This document shows, in pieces, positions 1 to 8,000 of a stretch of DNA of 8,705 nucleotides (position 1 is its first letter; the number at the start of each line of letters is the position of its first letter). Both the position numbers and the translations under genes were made by a program. The stretch covers positions 1 to 8,705 of the forward strand of contig CALHRB010000035.1 of the NCBI GenBank assembly GCA_938038165.1. The letters run 5' to 3'. The DNA is from Candidatus Kapaibacterium sp. GTDB taxonomy: Bacteria > Bacteroidota > Ignavibacteria > Kapaibacteriales > UBA2268. A model generated the notes under the pieces. The model was not told the origin of the DNA and ran no database searches. It worked only from the letters and a program-made list of their open reading frames with translations.

Positions 1-1429
1 CAGGCAATAAGCCATTCTCTTCGATAATCCTTCTGTATCTTCTACCAACTGCCTCTCTCATTGCAGCAAAGTCATCATTTTTATGCACATTTTTAATAAT
101 GTATTTTCTGTAGTCGGACTTTTTTGCTCTGCCATTTTCGAAAACAACCATAGAAGAAACAAGTTCGCTACCCTGTATGTGTGAATTATCAAAACATTCT
201 ATTCTAATTGGAGGCTTCGAAAGCCTTAAGTCGCGTTGCAGGGATAGGACTGCTCTGCTAAGGCTTTGTTCACGCTTGGCGATAGCTATCAAATATTCTT
301 TTAATTGAAATTCAGCATTAGCAGATGCCATATTAACTAATTTCTTTTTATCACCGAGCTTTGGAACAATAATTTCGACAGATTTCCCTCTTTTTTTGCG
401 GAGCCAGTCATAAACGAACTCGGTTTGTTCAGGCTCAGTAGGAAGCAAAATTTCCTTCGGTATGAATTCATTTTCAATATACCATTTTTCTATTGTTAAT
501 TGAATCAACCCAGCATCTGAATGATTAGCAGAATTCTGTAATATATAATGTCTTTTCCCAATTAGCTTACCTTCTCTAACCTTGAAAACAAGAGTGCAAG
601 CAAGTTCATCCTGTCTGTAAAGCCCAATAATATCTCTGTCAATCAATTCTGAGCTGACAACTTTTTGCTGATTTGAATAATCCTTGAGCAAAAGCAACTT
701 ATTCCGAACGATGGCCGCTTCCTCGAATCTCATTTCATCGGCGAGTTCCTGCATTTGTGTGTCAAATAATTTTTCCAGTTCGTCTGTTTTTCCATTGATG
801 ATTTGAACGGCGTTTCTTATGTTTTCATTATATTTCTCCTGCGAAATAAGCCCTTCGCAAGGTCCATCACACTTTTGAATATGATAGTCAAGGCAAATTT
901 TATGCTTTTTTTTCGAAATTGAATCTTCGCTGATATTCAAATCGCAACTTCTGATTCTGAAAAGAGATCTGAGTATTCTCATTAAAAATCTTAAATTCTT
1001 TACTTCTGTAAAAGGACCTAAGTATCTTGAACCGTCGCGGATAATTTTTCTTGTCGGAAAAATTCGGGGAAAAGGTTCGTTTGTTATTCTAACATAGGGA
1101 AAACTCTTATCATCTCGTAAGAGTATATTATATCTGGGTTTTAGTTTTTTTATAAGAGTATCTTCAAGTATGAGTGCTTCCGCTTCGGAGTCAGTAACTA
1201 TGACTTCAATATCTGCAATATGCTTGATGAGTGCATTTGTTTTTGCATCGTGAGGTTTAGATTGAAAATAAGATTTTACCCTGTTTCTGAGATTGACAGC
1301 CTTACCAACATAGATAACTTTCCCACTTTGATTTTTAAATTGATAAACACCAGATTTTGTGGGCAAACCGCTAAGTTTTTCAGAGAGATTTATTTTATTT
1401 TCTTCAATATTTTCAATAACTTCATTCAT
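1..1429 (-). CDS. uvrC: UvrC, excinuclease ABC subunit C (C-terminus cut off by window edge)
   Basis: UvrC is the dual-incision nuclease of bacterial nucleotide excision repair, recruited by UvrB to damaged DNA in the cytoplasm. The minus-strand frame is open from an ATG at 1429-1427 to the left edge, giving 476 codons of a protein usually near 600 aa. The missing part should be the rest of the RNase H-like nuclease and the helix-hairpin-helix pair. In order I see: a GIY-YIG nuclease (about residues 22-105, SGVYQF then VIYVGKA, with R48 and E84 in conserved positions); a four-cysteine segment (C162, C179, C187, C191); a UVR UvrB-binding helix pair (about 215-250, with MRFEEAAIVR); and the start of the C-terminal nuclease (ECFDNSHIQG, D414 as probable catalytic acid, then KKSDYRKY and DDFAAMREA). 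The start is chosen because the GIY-YIG domain begins at its usual distance from the N-terminus. Only a weak AGAGAA lies ahead of it. It is divergent from the gene at 1538. The identification is very secure. Confidence 0.97.
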   Translation of the reverse strand, partial: MNEVIENIEENKINLSEKLSGLPTKSGVYQFKNQSGKVIYVGKAVNLRNRVKSYFQSKPHDAKTNALIKHIADIEVIVTDSEAEALILEDTLIKKLKPRYNILLRDDKSFPYVRITNEPFPRIFPTRKIIRDGSRYLGPFTEVKNLRFLMRILRSLFRIRSCDLNISEDSISKKKHKICLDYHIQKCDGPCEGLISQEKYNENIRNAVQIINGKTDELEKLFDTQMQELADEMRFEEAAIVRNKLLLLKDYSNQQKVVSSELIDRDIIGLYRQDELACTLVFKVREGKLIGKRHYILQNSANHSDAGLIQLTIEKWYIENEFIPKEILLPTEPEQTEFVYDWLRKKRGKSVEIIVPKLGDKKKLVNMASANAEFQLKEYLIAIAKREQSLSRAVLSLQRDLRLSKPPIRIECFDNSHIQGSELVSSMVVFENGRAKKSDYRKYIIKNVHKNDDFAAMREAVGRRYRRIIEENGLLP

Positions 1430-1472
1430 TTTCTCTAATATTAAGTTCTAATTATTTTTGTCTAACAATCAA

Positions 1473-1493
1473 AATAAAAATCTCATTTTTATT
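1473..1493. repeat. Perfect 9-bp inverted repeat with a 3-nt centre
   Basis: AATAAAAAT (1473-1481) is followed by CTC and its exact reverse complement ATTTTTATT (1485-1493). It sits near the middle of the divergent spacer, where an operator could affect both genes. The arms contain only A and T in an A+T-rich stretch, so chance is a real alternative. It lacks the G+C stem of a terminator. Confidence 0.4.
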
Positions 1494-1499
1494 AATTTA

Positions 1500-1530
1500 T
1501 TGTTTTTCAATATCAAATTTATAAAAACAA
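1500..1530. repeat. 8-bp inverted repeat just upstream of the glycosyltransferase start
   Basis: TTGTTTTT (1500-1507) and AAAAACAA (1523-1530) are exact reverse complements separated by 15 nt. The right arm ends 7 nt before the ATG at 1538. In a transcript it could form only a weak A-U hairpin over the ribosome binding region. Function is unknown and chance is plausible. Confidence 0.3.
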
Positions 1531-1537
1531 AATAATA

Positions 1538-3049
1538 ATGAATAAATTTTTAAGATGGCTTATAATCATTGGTTCAATATTATTCATTATCACCTTTATC
1601 TTGATGTCAGTGATAAGAATGAATTATCCATTCGAGCTGGAGTGGATGGAAGGTGGCTCTGTTGACCATACACAAAGGATTCTAAACGGAAAAGGTATTT
1701 ATGTTGAACCAAGTGTTGAGTTTATTCCATATATCTACACTCCACTTTACTATTATGTTTCGGGATTGTTTTCACTTTTTTTCGGAGTAGGATTATTTCC
1801 ATTAAGGCTTGTTTCAACCCTGTCCACATTGGCAACCGGACTTTTTATTTATCTTTTGATAAAAAAAGAAACTCAAGACAATTTTGCTGCTTTTTTATCA
1901 ACAGGTTTGTTTTTTGGATTTTATGTAATCGGGGGAGCCTGGTATGACCTCGCAAGGGTAGATTCACTTTTTATTTTGTTATTTATAATTTCTATATACT
2001 TAATAAGAAATAGAGAAAACAACTGGAATTATTTCTTTGCGGCTTTATTTGCTTTTCTTTCTTATTTTACAAAGCAGTCCACACTTTTATTTGCCTTATT
2101 TGTAATGATTTATTTGGTTATCTATGAAAGAAAAGGATTTTGGATTTATTCAATTGCATTCACCGGATTAGTGCTTATTACAACATTAATATATTCTTTA
2201 ACAACATCAGGATGGTATTATTTCTGGAACTTTGAGTTGCCAGCGGCACACAGATGGAATTTTGAATTTACCATTCTTTTTTTCACAAGAGACATTTTTG
2301 AGCATACTGGTGTCGCACTTGGTTTTGCTTTCTTTTATTTTTTTATTAATAGCAGGAATCGAAAATTTAAACAAGAAAAAAAGGATGAAACTTATATTTT
2401 TTATCTATTTGTTTTTTGTGGTATGTTTGCTGGGTCTTATTTTTCTCGATTGCACTATGGCGGATTTCTCAATGTCATTATTCCTGCCTACACAATTCTT
2501 GCTATAGTTACAGGTTTAAGTTATAATCAAATTATGATCAATGCCACAAATGATTTTCAATCTGACAAATTAACTTTAAATTTTAATATTCGAACAATTG
2601 TTAACTTGATGATTATTGCTCAGTTCCTTGCCGTTGTTTATGACCCCGGGCTTCAATTACCCTCCGAAAATGATTATCAAGCAGGAAAAAGTTTTATTGA
2701 ACAAGTTAAACATCAAAAAAATGACGTTCTGATCCCAGGAAATACCTATACATATTACCAATTAGCCGGGAAGAAAAACTATGCTCACATCGAACTAATA
2801 AATGATTTATATGAACACAATGACATTTACGGAAAAAAAGTTATGAAAGATTTTAAAAATAAAATTGCAAATCACAATTTTTCGATAATTTATGCTAACA
2901 AACTTTTTATCGAACACTTTTCATTCTTCAAAAATTACTATGAGGAAAAAGGGCTTATTTTTAATGATGAAAGTTGTTTTAAAACAAAAACTGGTCATAT
3001 AATGAGACCCCAGTGGAAATATACTCCGATTGAAATTCCAAATAAATGA
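1538..3049 (+). CDS. GT-C type integral membrane glycosyltransferase (GT39/PMT_2-like)
   Basis: This 503-aa polytopic inner-membrane protein resembles the GT-C fold enzymes (PMT/ArnT-like) that move a sugar from a polyprenyl-phosphate donor to an acceptor on the outer face of the membrane. TM1 spans about residues 7-27. It is followed by a loop rich in acidic residues (E33, E35, E38, D43), where GT-C enzymes carry their catalytic acid, then YTPLYYY (67-73). More hydrophobic segments lie at roughly 75-108, 115-133, 142-157, 164-197, 202-222, 255-272, 286-300, 310-328 and 352-368. Conserved-looking motifs are WYDLARVDSLF (135-145), TKQST (178-182) and SRLHYGG (303-309). Residues from about 371 to the end form a soluble tail, probably periplasmic. 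The ATG at 1538 places TM1 right at the N-terminus, so the start fits. Donor and acceptor cannot be told from sequence, and no other glycan gene is in view. The fold assignment is good; the specific function is unknown. Confidence 0.8.
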   Translation: MNKFLRWLIIIGSILFIITFILMSVIRMNYPFELEWMEGGSVDHTQRILNGKGIYVEPSVEFIPYIYTPLYYYVSGLFSLFFGVGLFPLRLVSTLSTLATGLFIYLLIKKETQDNFAAFLSTGLFFGFYVIGGAWYDLARVDSLFILLFIISIYLIRNRENNWNYFFAALFAFLSYFTKQSTLLFALFVMIYLVIYERKGFWIYSIAFTGLVLITTLIYSLTTSGWYYFWNFELPAAHRWNFEFTILFFTRDIFEHTGVALGFAFFYFFINSRNRKFKQEKKDETYIFYLFVFCGMFAGSYFSRLHYGGFLNVIIPAYTILAIVTGLSYNQIMINATNDFQSDKLTLNFNIRTIVNLMIIAQFLAVVYDPGLQLPSENDYQAGKSFIEQVKHQKNDVLIPGNTYTYYQLAGKKNYAHIELINDLYEHNDIYGKKVMKDFKNKIANHNFSIIYANKLFIEHFSFFKNYYEEKGLIFNDESCFKTKTGHIMRPQWKYTPIEIPNK

Positions 3050-3136
3050 ATTATGAATAATCAAAACTCAATGCTTGAAAATTTTTAGTATAATTTTACG
3101 TTTCTATATAATTGTATTTTTTAATAAGAGATAGAT
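3050..3136 (+). other. 87-bp spacer ahead of the moxR-like cluster
   Basis: This A+T-rich gap separates the glycosyltransferase stop codon from the MoxR start and is much longer than the 13-18 bp gaps downstream. That suggests a promoter for the cluster may lie here. TATAAT occurs at 3089-3094, but the nearest TTGAAA (3075-3080) is only 8 nt upstream, so it is not a standard promoter pair. AAAATT (3078-3083) and AATTTT (3092-3097) form a weak inverted repeat that does not look like a terminator. Confidence 0.3.
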
Positions 3137-4123
3137 ATGACAGATATACGGGAACTTAACGAAAAAATTCAAAAAGAAAGTTCATTTGTTGATTTGCTCA
3201 TACTCGAGGTAGGAAAAGTTATAATCGGACAAAAGCAAATGACGGAGAGATTGCTAATCGGTTTGCTAACAGGAGGTCATATTTTGATGGAAGGTGTACC
3301 CGGACTTGCTAAAACGCTTGCAATCAAGACTTTGGCATCAACTGTTGATGCAAAATTCAGCAGGATTCAATTCACTCCAGACCTTCTTCCCGCAGATTTA
3401 ATCGGAACAATGATCTACAATCAAAAACGTGAGGAATTTACAGTTCGTAGGGGACCGATTTTTGCAAATTTTATTTTAGCAGACGAAATCAACAGGTCTC
3501 CTGCTAAGGTTCAAAGTGCCTTGCTCGAAGCTATGCAGGAAAAACAAGTAACAATAGGCGAGAGCACCTTCAAACTTGATGAGCCATTCTTAGTGCTTGC
3601 AACACAAAACCCTATTGAACAGGAAGGTACTTATCCCCTACCTGAAGCACAAATTGACAGATTTATGTTAAAAGTTATCATCAATTATCCCTCCCGAGAA
3701 GACGAATTGGCAATAATGAGAGAAAATATACTCCAAGAATTTCCAACTGCTTCTATCGTTGTAAAACCCGAAGAAATACTAAATGCCAGAAAAGTCGTAA
3801 AGGAAGTTTATATTGATGAAAAAATTGAAAACTACATTTTAGACATAGTTTTTGCGACAAGATTCCCAAAAGAATACAAAATGGATAAACTTTCTCAACT
3901 TATCTCTTATGGAGCTTCGCCAAGAGGCTCTATTTATCTGTCGCTTGCTGCAAAAGCTTATGCCTTTATTAAAAGACGCGGTTATGTAGTTCCTGAGGAT
4001 GTTCGTGCTATATGCCACGACGTCCTTCGCCATCGTATTGGACTTACTTACGAAGCTGAAGCAGAAAATGTAACTACCGTAGATATTATTAATGAGATTT
4101 TAAATACTATCGAAGTTCCGTAA
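3137..4123 (+). CDS. MoxR-family AAA+ ATPase
   Basis: MoxR ATPases are cytoplasmic AAA+ proteins thought to act as chaperones in maturing protein complexes, usually with a VWA or DUF58 partner encoded next door. The 328-aa length is typical. Walker A is GVPGLAKT (53-60, K59 and T60 binding nucleotide). Walker B ends in ADE (D116 and E117), followed by the family signature INRSPAKVQSALLEAMQE (118-135). Sensor 1 is TQNP (N158), the arginine finger is probably R175 in QIDRF, and sensor 2 is R263 in GASPRGS. The C-terminal lid runs through residues 264-328, including VVPEDVR. All key catalytic residues are present, so it should be an active ATPase. The ATG at 3137 follows an AAGAG-like sequence (3126-3130) and leaves the usual short helical N-terminus before the AAA core. 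The DUF58 gene starts 15 bp after its stop codon, which supports an operon and a working pair. The family call is very secure; the client protein is unknown. Confidence 0.96.
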   Translation: MTDIRELNEKIQKESSFVDLLILEVGKVIIGQKQMTERLLIGLLTGGHILMEGVPGLAKTLAIKTLASTVDAKFSRIQFTPDLLPADLIGTMIYNQKREEFTVRRGPIFANFILADEINRSPAKVQSALLEAMQEKQVTIGESTFKLDEPFLVLATQNPIEQEGTYPLPEAQIDRFMLKVIINYPSREDELAIMRENILQEFPTASIVVKPEEILNARKVVKEVYIDEKIENYILDIVFATRFPKEYKMDKLSQLISYGASPRGSIYLSLAAKAYAFIKRRGYVVPEDVRAICHDVLRHRIGLTYEAEAENVTTVDIINEILNTIEVP

Positions 4124-4138
4124 TATTATTCTAAACTA

Positions 4139-5014
4139 ATGGAAACTTCCGAATTAATCAAAAAAGTTCGCAAAATCGAGATAAAAACCCGAGGATTATC
4201 CAAACACATTTTTTCGGGGGAATATCATAGTGCCTTTAAAGGCAGAGGAATGGCTTTCAGCGAGGTTCGAGAATACCAATTTGGCGATGATATACGAAAT
4301 ATTGACTGGAATGTTACGGCAAGATTTAATCATCCATATGTAAAAATTTTTGAAGAAGAAAGAGAACTTTCAGTCATCCTTTTGGTTGATGTGAGTGCGT
4401 CCGGATATTTTGGAACTAAAACACAGTTTAAAAGAGACCTGATAACTGAACTTTGTGCAGTGCTGTCATTTTCTGCGCTTCAAAATAATGATAAAATCGG
4501 ATTAATTTTATTCAGCGATAAAATCGAAAAATTTATTCCTTTAAAAAAAGGACGCCATCACGTATTGAGAATTATCAGAGAATTGCTTGAATTTCAGCCA
4601 GAAAGCCAAAAGACTGACTTAGAAATTGCATTGAGATATCTCATTAATGTAATCAAAAAAAGGGGCATTGTTTTTATTCTGTCAGATTTTTTCTCGAATA
4701 ATTTCGAGGAACCCCTGAAAATTGCCTCGAGAAAACACGATACAATTGCGGTTAATATTTATGACCTTAGAGAATCAGAACTCCCTGATGTTGGATTAAT
4801 TTACGCTCAGGATAATGAAACCGGAGATTTGGTTTGGATTGATACTTCGAATCAATTAGTTAGAGATAAACATAAACAATGGTGGCTCAATCATCAAAAC
4901 AGAATTAATGACATATTCAATCATAATTCTGTGGACTCAATCAAAATCAGAACTGATGAGTCTTACATCACACCATTGATAAACTTCTTCCGTCAAAGAG
5001 AAAAGCGAAAATAA
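4139..5014 (+). CDS. DUF58 protein with VWA-like MIDAS motif, MoxR partner
   Basis: DUF58 proteins have a von Willebrand A-like fold and are commonly paired with a MoxR ATPase; the exact biochemical role is not settled. This 291-aa protein is the short, soluble form. It has no membrane segment, unlike longer DUF58 relatives with two N-terminal helices, so it should be cytoplasmic. The DUF58 signature lies at about residues 36-63 (GRGMAFSEVREY, then GDDIRNIDW). The VWA-like part begins at about 78, with the metal-site motif DVSAS (84-88), a threonine-acid pair T159/D160, and LSDFF (181-185, D183). These together look like a complete metal ion-dependent adhesion site. It lies 15 bp after the MoxR gene and 13 bp before the large secreted protein gene. 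There is no clear Shine-Dalgarno sequence, but the ATG at 4139 gives the expected N-terminus. The family call is secure. Confidence 0.95.
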   Translation: METSELIKKVRKIEIKTRGLSKHIFSGEYHSAFKGRGMAFSEVREYQFGDDIRNIDWNVTARFNHPYVKIFEEERELSVILLVDVSASGYFGTKTQFKRDLITELCAVLSFSALQNNDKIGLILFSDKIEKFIPLKKGRHHVLRIIRELLEFQPESQKTDLEIALRYLINVIKKRGIVFILSDFFSNNFEEPLKIASRKHDTIAVNIYDLRESELPDVGLIYAQDNETGDLVWIDTSNQLVRDKHKQWWLNHQNRINDIFNHNSVDSIKIRTDESYITPLINFFRQREKRK

Positions 5015-5027
5015 CTTCGATAAATCT

Positions 5028-8000
5028 ATGAAAAAATTGATATTGCCGATTTTTATATTTTTTACATTTGGAATGATATTGATTCATTTGAAAGAACCAA
5101 TGCCAGCCAATATTATATCATCGGCTGAAGGTCTAATTCAGAACACTCAAGCTTTATTAAAACCAGTTAAAGTCATTCAAGTTTCCAAAACCAACAAAAA
5201 TACAAAAGCGAATTATATAATAACTTACAAAACATTGAATAAAGATGAGTCAGCTTTCGGTTTGACAAGAGCTATGGAATGGAGATTCGAAAGACTGAAA
5301 GACCCCTTCACTGGCGAAATACCAAAAAATATCAATTCAAAGGTTGCACTTTTTTTGAAGAATCATTCTGGTGCTATGCCTGACTTTGAACATTTTGATA
5401 AAAATTCCTCTGTTTTGTCATCTACCGAATGGCAAAAAGCAGGACCTTATAATATCGGGGGCAGAACAAGAGCTTTGGCAATTGATTTTTCAGACCCTGA
5501 ACAAAAAACTATACTTGCAGGAGCTGTTTCAGGTGGAATGTGGAAATCAACCGACGGAGGAATAACTTGGAAAAGAACAACAGAGCCTCAACATTTAGCT
5601 TCCGTTTCCTGCATTGCACAGAATCCAAATAAAGGTAAGGAAAACATCTGGTATTATGGAACAGGGGAACTTTGGGGCAACTCAGCAGGGATTAATGGCG
5701 ATGGTATTTTCAGATCCACAGATGGCGGTTGGTCTTGGCGTCAAATTCCCTCAACATTACGTAATACTCCAAATTCTTGGGATAATCAATTCGAATTCAT
5801 CTGGAATATTATTGTTTATCCAAAAGAAGGACTTGAAGACATAATCTTTGCAGCAACAGCCGCCGGGGGTATCATACGAAGCACCGACAGCGGCAAAACC
5901 TGGAACTTTGTTCTTGGTAGCTTCGGAAATAATTCAAGCCTTTTTACCGACATTGCCTCTACCACTGATGGTGTTCTATATGCTACCCTTAGTCAGGAAT
6001 CTTTTGGAAGAAGGACAGCCTCGCAATATGGTATTTTCCGATCTGTGAATGGCACTGATTGGGTTAATATCACACCTGATAATTTTCCTGAAAAATACAA
6101 GAGAATTGTTATTGGTATATCCCCTTCTGATGAAAATCAGATTTATTTCTTGGCAGAAACACCTTATTCGGGTAAACAAACTTTTAATACACAAGGTGAT
6201 ACTCTATGGCACTCACTATTCAAATATACCTATATTTCCGGCGACGGGACTGGTAAAGGAGGCAAATGGGAAGACAGATCACATAATTTACCAAAACCTG
6301 ACTACATTAGGGGTCAGTTTAATTCTCAGTCATCATATAATTTGGTCATCAAAGTTAAGCCTGATGATCCTGATATTGTTTTTATCGGAGGAACAAATTT
6401 ATATCGTTCAGATGACGCTTTTAAAACAAGCGATAGAATCAAATGGATTGGCGGTTACTGTCCGACCGGTTTTAATTGCAAAGACATCTACACTTACCCA
6501 AATCAACATGCAGACCAGCATTCAATTGTCTTTCCTGATAATAGCTCCCCAAAAATGTATGCAGGAACTGATGGTGGAATCTTTGTTACCGAGGATTGCA
6601 CAGCTGACAGCGTTGAATGGATCTCACTCAACCAAGGTTATACCACTACTCAGTTCTACACAATTGCCCTTGACCATGGAACCGCCGGCAGCAAGGAAAT
6701 TATTGGTGGAACTCAGGACAATGGCACACTCTATTCAAATAACAAACCTGAATGGGTATTTGCAGCTAATGCTGATGGTTTTTATTGTGCTATAGAAAAT
6801 GGCGGGAAGTATCATTATACATCCAACAATTCAAGTTATCAGCCAAAAATCAAAATCTGGCGACGAGTTCTTGATGAAAACGGAGAACCACTTATAACTA
6901 CACGTCTTGACCCAATAGGAGGAAAAGACTTTATCTGGAATACACCGTTTCTTCTTGACCCTAACAACCAAAATAGAATGTATTTAGCTGGTGGAAAAAT
7001 AGTCTGGCGAAATAATGATTTATCTAAAATCCCCAACGAAAAAAATCTTGATTCAATTTCAACCGAATGGGACAGTTTAAGTTATACACGGTTAGAAAGC
7101 GGAAACATAACTGCACTTGCCGTTTCAACAATTCCTGCAAATACACTATATTATGGAACTTCAACTGGAAAACTGTATAAAATCAGGAATTCCCATCAGG
7201 GAAATCCTGAGCCAGAGGATATTACTGGACAAAATTTCCCGATAAATGCTACTATTGGCTCTATCGCCATTGACCCAAAGGATGGTAATAAGGTTTTTAC
7301 TGTTTTTACGAATTATAACGTAGAATCCGTTTTTTATAGCGAAGATGAAGGAAAAACATGGACCCCTGTAACAGGAAATTTAGAAGAAAGACCAGGGGGA
7401 GGCGGTGCCGGTCCTGCCTTTAACTGGTTGGAAATATTACCCCTCAAAGATGGGAATTATTATTTGGCAGGTACTAATTCAGGTTTGTTCTCCACTGCTT
7501 TTCTTGACGGGCAATATACTTGTTGGGTGCAGGAATCACCTAATTTAATCGGAAACTCCGTTGTTGATATGGTTGACGCGAGAGAATCAGACGGATTCGT
7601 TGCTGTTGGAACTCATGGGCTCGCAAATTATATAGCAAACATCAATAGACTTCCTGAAAAACCTTCTAAGCCAAGTCTTGTGTTTCCTAAAAACAATAGC
7701 GGAGGAATTAAAAATAACTCTTTCTTTGTTTGGAACAAAAATAAAACAGGTATTAATTCAAAAATTCAGATCTCTCTAAAATCTGATTTCTCAGAAATTC
7801 TTGCAGAACAGGATGGCATTCTCAAGGATTCAGTTGAAATTTATAGCTTGATCTCGGGGAGGATTAAGCACTTCTGGCGAGTCCAAAGCAGAAATAATGG
7901 CGGATTGAGCGAATTTTCAGACACTTTTTCTTTTCTGACTTCAATTAATCCTCCTAAACTTCTAACTCCCCCTTCGAATACTGATACAGTTCAAAAAAGC

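Larger units (their letters stand above)
1430..1537. promoter_or_regulatory. Divergent intergenic spacer, likely holding the promoters of uvrC and the glycosyltransferase gene
   Basis: The 108-bp spacer lies between two divergently transcribed genes, so promoters in both directions are expected here. It is extremely A+T rich. I could not assign a convincing -35/-10 pair or the Bacteroidota -33/-7 consensus on either strand; the partial matches have wrong spacing. No good Shine-Dalgarno sequence precedes the ATG at 1538. The role is inferred from gene orientation only. Confidence 0.45.

Noticed and set aside
1220..1438. Plus-strand open frame of 72 codons
   Set aside because: It lies antisense to the well-conserved uvrC N-terminus (GIY-YIG domain) and has no recognisable features of its own.
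1500..1525. TTGTTT and TATAAA as a promoter for the glycosyltransferase gene
   Set aside because: The 14-nt spacing is short, and transcription would start almost at the ATG. I could not support it.
3075..3094. TTGAAA and TATAAT as a possible promoter for the moxR-like cluster
   Set aside because: The spacing is only 8 nt, too short for a sigma-70-type promoter, and such hexamers are common by chance in A+T-rich DNA.
3839..4033. Minus-strand open frame of 64 codons
   Set aside because: It is antisense to the sensor 2 and lid region of the MoxR gene, where the sense frame is clearly conserved.
6049..6795. Plus-strand open frame of 248 codons in another frame
   Set aside because: It is fully inside the secreted propeller gene, whose own frame carries conserved Asp-box and HADQH motifs across this stretch. 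The alternative translation has no domain or signal features.
5520..7361. Asp-box repeats read as evidence for a sialidase
   Set aside because: Asp-boxes occur in many propeller families. I see no sialidase arginine triad or RIP motif, so an enzyme name would be unsupported.
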